Shown piece by piece: positions 34,478 to 44,767 of a stretch of DNA of 64,000 nucleotides; position 1 is the stretch's first letter; every line of letters starts with the position of its first letter. The stretch is from Multifurca ochricompacta. Its lineage: Eukaryota > Basidiomycota > Agaricomycetes > Russulales > Russulaceae. Location: the NCBI GenBank assembly GCA_022496185.1, contig WTXG01000055.1, positions 1 through 64,000 of the forward strand, in the 5' to 3' direction. Under the pieces are notes generated by a model. That model did not search any database, was not told the DNA's origin, and saw only the letters and a list, made by a program, of their open reading frames with translations. Made by a program: the position numbers and the translations under genes.

Positions 34478-36580
34478 TGTCAAACAATCATGCTGCTGGT
34501 TATACTGACTGTGGTTAGTAGTGGTGACGCTAGAAAGACAAGTACAGTGGGTCAAAAAACTGTCCCGATGTTTGCACCATTTCTAGTATTCACTCTATAG
34601 CACCTCAGCATTTAGGAATCTGGTTATGGTGTGGCTGTATGTCTGAAAGCCCTGCTTCCTGGCTACCATGCCCAATTTGGATCAAAGACATTGGCCATGA
34701 TATAAGCATTTTATGATCAAATCAAATCAATCAATCATTGGGACAGTTTTTTGACCCACATTTTAAATCCACTATCTGCCCAATTACTCCTTTTTTTCAC
34801 CCCTTTTTGCCTTGGTAACTCCTTGAATCCTTTTAGTCATCCTTTCTATAACATTTTGCCATCATTCTGGTGCATTTTTATTCCACTCCTCCACCACCCT
34901 CTCCCACAACTCAGGTATCCCCTTGACTGGTTAAGATCCTTCTTCAGATCCACCCAGAGGTGTCCAATGGGGCTAATATTTCAAGGGATTGGGCTATCCA
35001 TACCAGGCTTCAATATTCCTGTCTTAAAACTGCTGGCTTGCCTTCTTGGAATTGTGTTTTGGGTCATTGTCCCACTGAAACATGCTTTCACCCTCCACCA
35101 TTTCTTACTTTTCAAACCTTTCCACCACTCCGCCATCCAAAATATCACAGTACTGGCATGTATTCATGATCCCATAAACCCCTGTAAGCATTCCTAGTCC
35201 ATTCCACCCCATACAAGACCAATACCATAAGTTCTTCCTCCTCCATGCTTGACTGTCAGGGTGGTGGTTCTGTCAGAGGGTGGTTCTCCCTTATTTTTCC
35301 CAAGTGTAGCTCCTTCTGTCTGAACCAATTCTGTTCATTATAGTCTCACCTGACCACAAGATCCTTTTCCAGTCATCCACTGTCCAATTTTCATGGTAAC
35401 CACTCTCTGACAGAACCACCACCCTGACAGTCAAGCATGGAGGAGGAAGAACTTATGGTATTGGTCTTGTATGGGGTGGAATGGACTAGGAATGCTTACA
35501 GGGGTTTATGGGATCATGAATACATGCCAGTACTGTGATATTTTGGATGGCGGAGTGGTGGAAAGGTTTGAAAAGTAAGAAATGGTGGAGGGTGAAAGCA
35601 TGTTTCAGTGGGACAATGACCCAAAACACAATTCCAAGAAGGCAAGCCAGCAGTTTTAAGACAGGAATATTGAAGCCTGGTATGGATAGCCCAATCCCTT
35701 GAAATATTAGCCCCATTGGACACCTCTGGGTGGATCTGAAGAAGGATCTTAACCAGTCAAGGGGATACCTGAGTTGTGGGAGAGGGTGGTGGAGGAGTGG
35801 AATAAAAATGCACCAGAATGATGGCAAAATGTTATAGAAAGGATGACTAAAAGGATTCAAGGAGTTACCAAGGCAAAAAGGGGTGAAAAAAAGGAGTAAT
35901 TGGGCAGATAGTGGATTTAAAATGTGGGTCAAAAACTGTCCCAATGATTGATTGATTTGATTTGATCATAAAATGCTTATATCATGGCCAATGTCTTTGA
36001 TCCAAATTGGGCATGGTAGCCAGGAAGCAGGGCTTTCAGACATACAGCCACACCATAACCAGATTCCTAAATGCTGAGGTGCTATAGAGTGAATACTAGA
36101 AATGGTGCAAACATCGGGACAGTTTTTTGACCCACTGTATACTTCAGAGGTTGAAGAAACTCTATATTAACTATACTACTGACCTAGAAAGACAAGTATC
36201 TACAAGAGACGTTAGTCAAAGGAAAGTAGAAAGTATAGTATGACTTACACTTCAGAGGTTGAAGAAACTCTGAAGTGGAAGAGACGAAACAGACACCCTT
36301 ATATACCCATGGGGGCCAGGGGAAATGGTCTGTGCGCACTGGGAATAAGTCCACAAGTGCCGGACAATAAACAGAGAGGGATAAAGGCCATTGGCCAATG
36401 AGATATCACATGCTTACTGCGCATTACTAAGTCCATCACTAATCAGCTGAGTAAGGTGAGAAAGAAATGTAATAAAGATATCGTAAAAAGTCCGCAACTC
36501 CGGAACCTAATCTAATCTTATCTACAGCTGAAGCGATCCTCAGATGCCTGAAGCATCTCCAGACATGTCCCGTGTCAACA
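34478..36580 (-). repeat. 3' LTR of Copia-2, split by a Tc1-like element
   Basis: Without the insertion it matches the 5' LTR (43406-43913). I see four differences, all at CpG sites. The insertion is at TA (34543-34544, 36138-36139). Confidence 0.93.
34545..36137. mobile_element. Palindromic (fold-back) Tc1-like element, C-terminal type
   Basis: 1593 bp flanked by TA. Ends CAGTGGGTCAAAAAACTGTC in both orientations. Two inverted arms of about 730 bp (34545-35274 and 35409-36137) flank a spacer of about 134 bp. Both arms encode the C-terminal half of a Tc1 transposase reading outward. On the plus strand of the right arm one sees SIKHGGG-like and ISPIGHLWVDLKKDL pieces near 35705-35760. The spacer, read on the minus strand, gives NWTVDDWKRILWSGE and then a stop. 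The first catalytic Asp (WSDE in the family) is Gly here. The N-terminal DNA-binding half is absent. Confidence 0.88.
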
Positions 36581-36831
36581 TCCCTCCATGGTGAAGGCAT
36601 CGATCATTAAGTGGAATGAATTGAATGAGCACACTGCTGTTCACAATTGAATGAACATGTCACCAGCCAGAGATCTAACTTCTCTAACTCTTTGTGAGCT
36701 TTGCATATGAGTTGTAGATTCGCTTATGCAAGTCTACACACCTCTTGCGTCACTCTCGAGGTCGAGAACGTGCTCATGTAGCATGGTGGGAAAGTGAAAC
36801 TGGTGAACAAAGTCTCCAGACTCCAGCTCCT

Positions 36832-39800
36832 TCATTCCAGCACTAATCCAAATCCAGTTACCATAAGATCAAAAGATGATCTGGGCAGAGACTTTGTAAG
36901 GCCATCTGCCAGCATCTCTCCAGTGGGAGTTCGGACCAAGTCAATCTGGTGCAATTCTACATACTCCCTAATGGCATGGTACTTTATTGGTATGTGCTTT
37001 GATCGCCTTCCTGTGACAGGGTTTAATGCAAGATCTACTGCACCCTTATTGTCACAATGCAGTTGTATGGGTGAAGTAACTTCATACCCCAACTCCTGCA
37101 TAAACATCCTATACCACACTGCCTGATTTGAGGCCTCAGCAAGGCTCATATACTCGGCTTCAGTGGTGGACTGTGCTACTGTCTTCTGCTTCCTGGAACA
37201 CCAGCTGATGGCTCCATTGGCAAGGAAAAAGACATAGCCTGAGGTGGAGTGGTGGTCCTCTTGATCTCCCCATGAGGAATCCGCAAAGCCATGAAGGCCA
37301 ACTTCACCATTCCCTCCAGAATAGCGCAACTTGTAGTCTTTTGTAGCATTTAAATAAGCCAAGACATACTTTGCTAGTCGCATGTGCTGCTGGGAAGGGT
37401 TGGAAGCGAATTGGCTAAGGCGTGCAACAGCAAAACTAATGTCAGGTCTGCTTCCAATCTGCACCCAAAGCAGAGACCCCATTAACTGCTGATACCTCTT
37501 AATATCAGAGGTAGATGCTTGGTCTTCAAACTTGACCAAATGAACATCCACGCCAGAGGGTAGAGGAGTATATACTGGGTTGGAATCCCCCATTCCAAAC
37601 CTCTCAACTATAGAGGATACATAGGCTGTCTGGTCGATATCCAGTGTCTTGTTAGGACGATCCCTGGTGATGTTAACTCCAAGGTACGACTGGATTTCGC
37701 CAAGATCGGTCATCTCATATCGGCTAGATAGAGAGTCCTTCAGCCATTGAATCTTCTTAGTGGAGGACCCAAGTATAGTGATGTCATCAACATATAAAAT
37801 GACGAAAAGTGAACCATCCCCCTCTTGGTGATGATACACATATACTCCTGCATCAGAGTACGTCCGAGTAAAGCTCAGCTCATTGAGAACTGCATGGAAT
37901 TGTAAGTTCCATGCTGGGAAGCTTGTTTGAGGCCATACAGAGCCTTCTGTAGCCTACAAACTTTGGACTCTTGTCCAGCAACGATGAAACCAACAGGTTG
38001 CTCCATATAAATCTCCTCATCCAGATCGCCATGTAGGAATGCTGATTTGACATCCATTTGATGGATTTCCCAATCCTCAAGCGCGGCCAACGCTAATAAC
38101 AGTCTAAGAGACTCAAATCTGGCGACTGGGGAGAAAGTTTCGTCGAAGTCCACCCCCTCTATTTGGGTGAACCCTTTTGCTACAAGCCTAGCATGAAAGC
38201 GTCCATCTGCTTTCAGTTTAAAGACCCACTTGGACTTTACAGCCTTTCTACCTTCAGGAAGGTCTTCAAGGCGCCACACTTTAAGTTTTTCTAAGGCATC
38301 AATTTCATATTGACATGCCTCAAGCCAATCACTGGCATTATCAGACTCCATTGCTTCTTTAAATGTAAGAGGATCCCTATAAGGCGATCCTGCAGCATTA
38401 AGTAGATCCATCTGACCAAGTCTGGAAGAACCTTGCACAAACTCCGCATTATCCTCGTTGTAGAAGCGAGGATTCAGACGACGATTCCGATTGGGACGTG
38501 CAGTATCCAAGTCTAAATCTTCTTGGATTGCCCTATCTCATCGTTCAGAGCATGGACTTGTCCTCTGAAATTAGGTTGAGGAATTCTGTCTGCAATCCTT
38601 TGTGATTTTCTGATTGCTTTGGTTCTTTTGGGAGGGGAGGATGGTTCCATGATTTGAGATGGAGGGGTCTGATATATAGTCTGAGGGTGTGTGGTGTCTA
38701 CATTACGTGTGGGTGTGGTAGGCTGTGGTGCTAATTGAGGAGGTACATGTCCTCCTGTTCCTCTTCCAGGTCTTCCTCATCTGAGGAGCCTCAGGAACAT
38801 GCGTAGCTGCTGCTGGTGGTGGCTGGACATTGCCACCAGGTAAAGTAAATGAGCCACCTTGACTAGGTTGCTCTATGGATTTCTCTGCTCTGTTGTCCTT
38901 GTCAGAGCGGGATGGGAAGGATCTCTCATCAAATGTAACATCTCGTGAAAGATGAGAGACCGGGTACGACTATCCCAAAGTGTATAGCCCTTAGAAGTGG
39001 GCTCATACCCGACAAAGACGGCTTCCCTGGCTTTGGGATCTAGTTTACGCCGCTTGCCCTCTGGAACATGATAGTAGGCTTTGCAACCAAAGACCTTAAA
39101 TCGAGACATCTGGTTTGTTCCCAACCAGAAGCTCAAGCGGAGTTTTCCACTTATTAGAACGATGGGAGTTCTATTATATATATGACATGCTGTCTCAACA
39201 GCACACTCCCAAAACCAAGAGACAGGCCAGCATCGTGCAGCATGCTAGTGCCTTTTTCCATAATGGTTCTATTGAATCTCTCAGCCCTTCCATTCTGTTG
39301 TGGACTATACGCATCGTAAGTTTATGCTCTATGCCATAATCTTCAAGCGTTGCCTTCAGCGCCTTGTTCACATACTCGCCACCACGATCTGTATGAAGAC
39401 ACTTGATTTTATGATTAAATTTATTTTCAAGTAGTGTCTTCAGTTTATTAAAAACTGGTGTAAACAGATCTTTTGACTTCATTGGAACGATTAAAGCATA
39501 TCTGCTAAAGTCGTCCAAGAAGGTGGCAAAGTATAGATTCCCTTGTATTGAACTGCACTGCAAGGGACCTACGAGATCACTATGAAGGATCTCAAGGGGG
39601 CTGATGCGCGCTTTGAAGATGGGGGAAATGGAAGACGATGGGACTTGCCCATTTCACAGCCATAACATGGCTTGTCTTCCACTTGGCTATTATTAATCTT
39701 GAGGCCTTTTACTGCCTCAGGAGCATATCTTTTCAGGGCTTCTTTAGACATATGGCCCATTCTTTGATGCCAGATTTCTAGTGAGGCAGATGCAGATGTA

Positions 39801-40158
39801 TGGATACTGCTTAGGATGTGTTTGCCTAGTACCCAATACAATTTGCCAAACTTCCATGCTTCCACTATTATATTGTCACCATATTTAATTGTTGCCTTCT
39901 TATTATCTAAGAACACAGTTGCCCCTTTTTCTATTAGGGCACTGGCGGAGAGTATTTTATGTCCTCCAGGCATATGGAGCACATTGCTCAATTCCAAGTC
40001 GAAACCTTGATCAGTCCTGATGATCACAGTGCCAACTCCACTTGTTTTGACTATGGAGTTGTCACCTAGTGATACTTCATGGGTACTGTCAACTTTATAT
40101 GTATCGAAGTCTTCAAGGTTGGGACTAAAATGAGACGTTGCTCCACTATCAAGCATCC
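36832..40158 (-). pseudogene. pol: Copia-2 Pol, fragmented
   Basis: Reading on the minus strand: protease LDSGATSHFSPN (about 40150), the GAG-pre-integrase HHCC region (WHQRMGHMS, CYGCEMGKSHR), integrase core pieces FLDDFSRYALIV and HTDRGGEYVNKAL, then FKVFGCKAYYHVPEGKRRKL (39100). A degraded Pro/Ser-rich linker (38520-38870) precedes RT from 38510 (KSKWVFKLKADG, QMDVKSAFLHGDL). A one-base deletion near 37912 shifts the frame. The end of RT (ILYVDDITIL, about 37790) and RNase H (FADSSWGDQEDHHSTSGY, TEAEYMSL, HCDNKGAVDLA) are open from 37839 to 36832. At least five frame breaks are visible. Confidence 0.9.
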
Positions 40159-40163
40159 AATAA

Positions 40164-41482
40164 TGTTACGACCCTACTCTTTTCCTGACCCTTACACTGC
40201 ACCTCCCCCTTGTACCACACTTGACTGTCCATTCCCCTATCCCTTGACCACCTTGGCCCCAGAACCCAGATGCCTATGGCCTTGTGCCTAGGACCTTTGA
40301 CTTGATGCCCTTGGCTTACTGCCTTGGGACCCTGCCTGATGCCTGTGGCCTGTGTGCCCAGAACCCCACCCTGATGCCTGTGATATGACGCTCATGGAAC
40401 CCCATTCCTGACACCTGCACCTGACCCACTGATAGTTCAGCTACTGTGCTGTTGGCTGTAGACCCCCTTCTCCTGATGCTTGGCCTTTGTCTTGGCCAGT
40501 ATCTGTACCCTGTCCCTGTGGCTGACACCCATAGGATCTCTGACACTGTCCCTGCCAATCTAATCTTCAACTTTGGCTTGTACTTGACCCTCTGCCAGTC
40601 ATGTGACTCCTGGCCATGTGACCCTTGGCCATGTGACCCTTGGCCATGTGACCCTTGGCCATGTGATCCTTGACCATGTGATCCCTGACCATGTGACTTT
40701 GGACCATGTGATCCCTGACCCTGATCACAGCATCTTCATCTGATCATTTACCCCTTTCTGATCACATGGCCCATCTAGCTTATCATTCACTTCTCTGATT
40801 CCTGTGGGAGTATTCCCACATCCACCCTGACTCCTGTGGGACCTGTTATCTCCCCATTTACCCCTGACCCTGGTGGGAATCCTCCCACACTGATATGACT
40901 CCTGTGGGGCTGTCCCACATGATTATGCTTCTGATAAGGCTTATCCTTATCATGGACTATATTGACATCTTATCTGCTATTGGATGATAAGGACTCTGAC
41001 CCTGTTCCTGATTAGCTACAAACCAGATCCCCATACAGTATATAAGACCCTGTAGACAGTTTGTACAACCCTAGATTTGACCTCTTGGGCCTTCAGCCTA
41101 GAGATCTTAGACCCCAATACATCAGAAGCCTTTTTCCCTCTTTTTGCATCCTTGAGATCCCTGCAGGGACCCCCATTGCCTCTGGCAATGGGTGTGTACC
41201 CTTCCCTTTGAACCCCTCTGCCATTCCCCAGGGCTCCAGTGTGCTTGGTGTGCTTCCGGCACAGCAACTGGGCCCTGTTCCTACTTAACAGCCTTAGGGG
41301 ATTAGCTCCCTTTGGCTGGCTCATCCCGTCTCCCTCTGTGCTTGATTATAGCACCAAACCTTAACCGATTCCAAAGCTAGACAGTGCCCAGAGTCTAGCC
41401 TTATTGTGCTAGGCTCATGGCTGAGGTAATGGACCCGTGCCGACCCATGCACGCCGCACAGAACGCTCCGCTGAGCGTAACA
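40164..41482 (+). repeat. Solo Gypsy-type LTR, 1319 bp, with a minisatellite
   Basis: TGTTACGACCC...GAGCGTAACA with TSD AATAA (40159-40163, 41483-41487), inserted between gag and protease of Copia-2. TATA-like CAGTATATAAGACC near 41035 gives plus orientation. A tandem array of a 15-bp unit (CCATGTGACCCTTGG, about eight variable copies) lies at about 40606-40720. It is not closely related to the LTRs of Gypsy-A, -B or -C. Confidence 0.9.
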
Positions 41483-42469
41483 AATAATCTGAGTTGATAT
41501 CCAGATTATAGGTGTGCACATAAAGGCGAATTTGAGGTGCTTCTTGCACCTCCTCTATTTTGCCACTACCGTTAACTACAGTGGCTATAGTATGTACATT
41601 TTGGGCCTCAGCCCTCTTCTTGTTCCCTGCCTTGCCTTTCTTGGCATTCTCCAGGTCCTTCTTCTTCTTTGCACAAGCATTGGACTTGTGTCCAGGCTTT
41701 TGGCAATAGAAGCAGACCACCCCTTGTGAACTAGGGGCAGCAGCGGGAAGTGGTGATAAATTTATATTTTTTGGTTTTGATTTGACAGGTGCAGCCTTAG
41801 ACAGGACTGCACTACCACTTCCCGAGGGACCCGCCAGGCGACTCTCCTCATTCAGGAACCTCTGCACAAGGTCCTGAGGAGAAGACGCTCTGGGTCACCA
41901 GAGGCCAGTATGGAGCCGGCAATGGCACTGTAGGAGTCTGGGAGAGCCTTCAGTAATATGAAGCTCATTTGGAGGTCATTGACCTCCATCCCATTCTCCC
42001 TAAGGGTACTCCTGGCATCCAGAACCTTTTGTAATTGAGTTCTGAATGACTGTCCTTCATCAAGATGGAAGGACACCAGGGCAAGCCACAAATTATAAGT
42101 GGCCATGCTACCTACAGAGCCATAAAGCCTCTCCAACTTATTATACTTCTCACTAAGAGAAGGATAATTGGCATCAGAAGCTACTTGGGAGTAGACTTCC
42201 TGGGTTACATTGAGAAAGAGTAGCCCAATTAGCATTTCCTCTTCTCCCATCCATTCCCTAAGGATGGGATCAATTACTTCTTTTTGCATTTTCTCCTTTT
42301 CCTCCTTGTCCTCTGGGAGGAGAGGCATGTCAGGGTAAGGCGTAATAATGTGCCTCCTGAGCCCGTTCATCCTCAAGAGAGTGTTAAAGTTGGCAGACCA
42401 AACTTGCCAGTTGGAGCCATCAAGACACTCCATCTTGGAGGAGGGAGGGAAGACGATAGAGGACGGCAT
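41483..42469 (-). pseudogene. gag: Copia-2 Gag and start of Pol
   Basis: ATG at 42469 on the minus strand (MPSSIVFPPSSKMECLDGSNW). GSMATYNLWLALVSFHLDEG matches Copia-1. A frameshift lies near 41867. A CCHC knuckle CFYCQKPGHKSNAC follows, and then, in the same frame, TIATVVNGSGKIEEVQEAPQ, the start of Pol. This shows that Gag and Pol were one reading frame in the ancestor. The frame is interrupted by the solo LTR at 41482 and continues at 40158. Confidence 0.88.
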
Positions 42470-43390
42470 TGTGAGATGTTATAGAAAGTTCCTGGTTCCA
42501 AGGAGCAGTTAGAACCAGTGCCCAGGTCTCGCTTAAGAGTGCCACCCCATACTGTGGCGCTATGCTTCAGAACCTATGAAGGTCCTGCCTTTGTTGTGCG
42601 ACTTTCTAGGTATAGTAAAGCTGTCTAGCGCAATCCTGTAACTAGACATAAGCTCTGGTAGACTAGCCAGAGTGTCTAGTGTAAACAAGACTGGGAGTCA
42701 TGTCATGGAGGAGCCAACCGCAAGTTCCATTAGAGACAAAGGGTGTATAGCCCTTCCTCTAATGCTGGTGGTGGAGTCCATGATTAAGCCCTAGATGATT
42801 GGGGCCATGACTAAGTAGATGTCTAGTCTGTCTCTGGTAGGGCATGGTTACCCTACAAAGGCAACGGATACTTATGCCCAGAGATGAAGACTATATCTAC
42901 TATGTATAGACTATAGTAGTGCAGCCTACTTGTATCGAGCCCAAGCGTCATGGGAGTGACTACCCATGCCTTGTTCTAGACCCTAAACTCCACATGCGGG
43001 TCGCTAAACCCGGCTTACAGATAGAGCCAAGCATTGACTGGACTTAAAGCCACAAGCTTCTGGCTATAGGCCTACTAAGACTATCTATGGGACGAAAACC
43101 CAGCTACAACTATGAAATTACTAATACCTAGTGCGCACTCAAGGAGCTCAAGGTGTTTCACCCGCTTAGGGTCCCTCATCACCTTTTGCAAGAACCCCGA
43201 AGGGCTAGCCAAACAGTTCAGGATGAGCAGTAAACTGCGTCATCCTGTGGGGTGTTAAGGTGCACAGACAGTAAATAGGAAAGCTCACAGGAAGAAGCGG
43301 TGGGAAAGACTTTGAGCTTTTGTGAGCTTGGTGTGCAAGAGCGAGTTGGGCTGTAGATGAACAAAAGGGAATTACAGATCAGTATGAGCG
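42470..43390 (-). other. Copia-2 leader
   Basis: Untranslated leader of about 920 bp between primer site and gag. The part nearest gag (42530-42870) is homologous to the Copia-1 leader (about 1594-1946), including CTTAATCATGGACTCCACCA. No conserved coding frame is seen. Confidence 0.7.
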
Positions 43391-43405
43391 GCAGGGCCCA
43401 TAACC
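43391..43405 (-). promoter_or_regulatory. Copia-2 primer binding site (initiator tRNA-Met half)
   Basis: Directly inside the 5' LTR the minus strand reads GGTTATGGGCCCTGC. Its complement, GCAGGGCCCATAACC, looks like the anticodon arm of initiator tRNA-Met (anticodon CAU). Internal tRNA-iMet priming is known for Drosophila copia and for Ty5. Confidence 0.75.
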
Positions 43406-43913
43406 TGTCAAACAATCATGCTGCTGGTTATACTGACTGTGGTTAGTAGCGGTGACGCTAGAAAGACAAGTATACTTCAGAGGTTGAAGAAACTCTATAT
43501 TAACTATACTACTGACCTAGAAAGACAAGTATCTACAAGAGACATTAGTCAAAGGAAAGTAGAAAGTATAGTATGACTTACACTTCAGAGGTTGAAGAAA
43601 CTCTGAAGTGGAAGAGACGAAACAGACACCCTTATATACCCATGGGGGCCAGGGGAAATGGTCTGTGCGCACTGGGAATAAGTCCACAAGTGCCGGACAA
43701 TAAACAGAGAGGGATAAAGGCCATTGGCCAATGAGATATCACATGCTTACTGCGCATTACTAAGTCCATCACTAATCAGCTGAGTAAGGTGAGAAAGAAA
43801 TGTAATAAAGATATCGTAAAAAGTCCGCAACTCCGGAACCTAATCTAATCTTATCTACAGCTGAAGCGATCCTCAGATGCCTGAAGCATCTCCAGACACG
43901 TCCTGTGTCAACA
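43406..43913 (-). repeat. 5' LTR of Copia-2 (508 bp)
   Basis: On the minus strand starts TGTTGACACAGGACG and ends GATTGTTTGACA. TATA-like GGTATATAAGGG near 43640. The double hairpin (CTTCAGAGTTTCTTCAACCT...) and two acceptor-like modules are present. Confidence 0.94.
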
Positions 43914-44305
43914 GCAACCACCCCCTTTGGGCGGTGGTGACAGCCAAGTGCAAAGACAACCCTTTCACCCGTCACACGGTCTCCACTGCCTTCCAGCTGG
44001 CCACTGGCCATGCTTTCATTGCGGAGTACCACAAGAGGTTCTTTTCATCCCGCCCGGAGGCTGACCGCTTATGCCACTGTGACGGTGTTACCCCCGCAAT
44101 GTTTGCACATGTCGCCCTTGACTGTCCATTACACGCTCAAGTACAAACGGAATGCGACATGGACCCCGGCTCCCTCTTCGACGAGCTCTCTTGGGTGCAG
44201 ATCTTCAACCACCACACCCACGTTACCCAGCTTTTGGAGTTCATCCAAGCGTCCCGGGCTTTCTTCAAGCCCATCACTGCCCGCCGGCCTCACGAACCCC
44301 CTTGA
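43914..44305 (+). pseudogene. LINE ORF2, C-terminal end
   Basis: Continues from 34472 after the Copia-2 TSD: HPLWAVVTAKCKDNPFTRHT, FQLATGHAFIAEYHKRFF, then a Cys/His motif LCHCDGVTPAMFAHVALDCP typical of the end of RNase H-bearing LINEs, and a stop at 44303-44305. The 3' UTR and poly(A) follow. Confidence 0.88.
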
Positions 44306-44636
44306 TGGGGCTCTTTGGTTGTTGGACTTAGTAAGGTTTTTTCTTTTCTTTACTTTGAATGGTCTCTTTCTCGGACAGCCACTCCACGTACTCTCTCCCT
44401 TAGGTTTTTCTCTTTGAGTTTTCCACCTCGCATGTCCCAGTAGACATGGCATCTCCATGTACATCCCACAGTAGTTACATTGTACCCTGATGTAGCCGCG
44501 CAATTGGGCTGAGTCCCGCAAGCGCATCAATAAACTTGAGTTCAAAAAAAAAAAAAAAAAAAAAACCAAAGGTCAAAGTCAAGCAAACGGTACCGGGTTG
44601 ACGGGCCGGGAAACAGCCACCCTGCATTGCCTCGTC

Positions 44637-44645
44637 TATAAATAA
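44637..44645 (+). promoter_or_regulatory. TATA-like element of the CHAT gene
   Basis: TATAAATAA about 130 bp upstream of the ATG at 44768 and only 73 bp downstream of the LINE poly(A) end. The LINE therefore sits in the proximal promoter region. Confidence 0.5.
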
Positions 44646-44767
44646 ACATGTATTATAGGCATGGTCTTCGCCGTTCTCCAGCACCCACAACCATTTTCGC
44701 CATTTACTCTCTCAATTTATCGCCAGAGGACCCGCAGTTACCATAATTTTTGTGCATTGAATAAAGC

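Larger units (their letters stand above)
34478..43913 (-). mobile_element. Copia-2, Ty1/Copia retrotransposon with both LTRs
   Basis: Inserted in the LINE with TSD GCAAC (34473-34477 and 43914-43918). On the minus strand the order is 5' LTR (43406-43913), primer site, leader of about 0.9 kb, gag, pol, purine tract (CATGGAGGGA, 36581-36590), 3' LTR (34478-36580). Two further insertions lie inside it: the Tc1-like palindrome (34545-36137) and a solo LTR (40164-41482). Its pol is closely related to that of Copia-1, but the LTRs belong to a different subfamily. Confidence 0.94.
26909..44564 (+). mobile_element. LINE (APE/RT/RNase H, Tad-like), full length, with nested insertions
   Basis: TSD ACCAAAGGTCAAAG (26895-26908 and 44565-44578) and a poly(A) tail of about 21 (44544-44564). 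The net length is about 7.7 kb once the solo LTR (32850-33330) and Copia-2 (34478-43913) with their TSDs are removed. Order: 143-bp 5' UTR, ORF1 with zinc knuckles, ORF2 with endonuclease, RT, a degenerate RNase H and a C-terminal Cys/His motif, then a 3' UTR of about 240 bp with AATAAA at 44529. Tad-like assignment rests on domain order only. Confidence 0.92.

Noticed and set aside
34751..35197. Open frame for a hydrophobic protein, with an identical frame at 35486-35944 on the other strand
   Set aside because: Both are antisense shadows of the transposase C-terminal half in the two arms of the Tc1-like palindrome.
40446..40673. Frame with a repeated Trp-Pro-Cys-Asp motif
   Set aside because: Product of the 15-bp minisatellite in a solo LTR; not a gene.
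43391..43405. Resemblance to tRNA initiator-Met
   Set aside because: Only the anticodon arm is present and it sits exactly at the primer site of Copia-2, so it is a primer binding site and not a tRNA gene.
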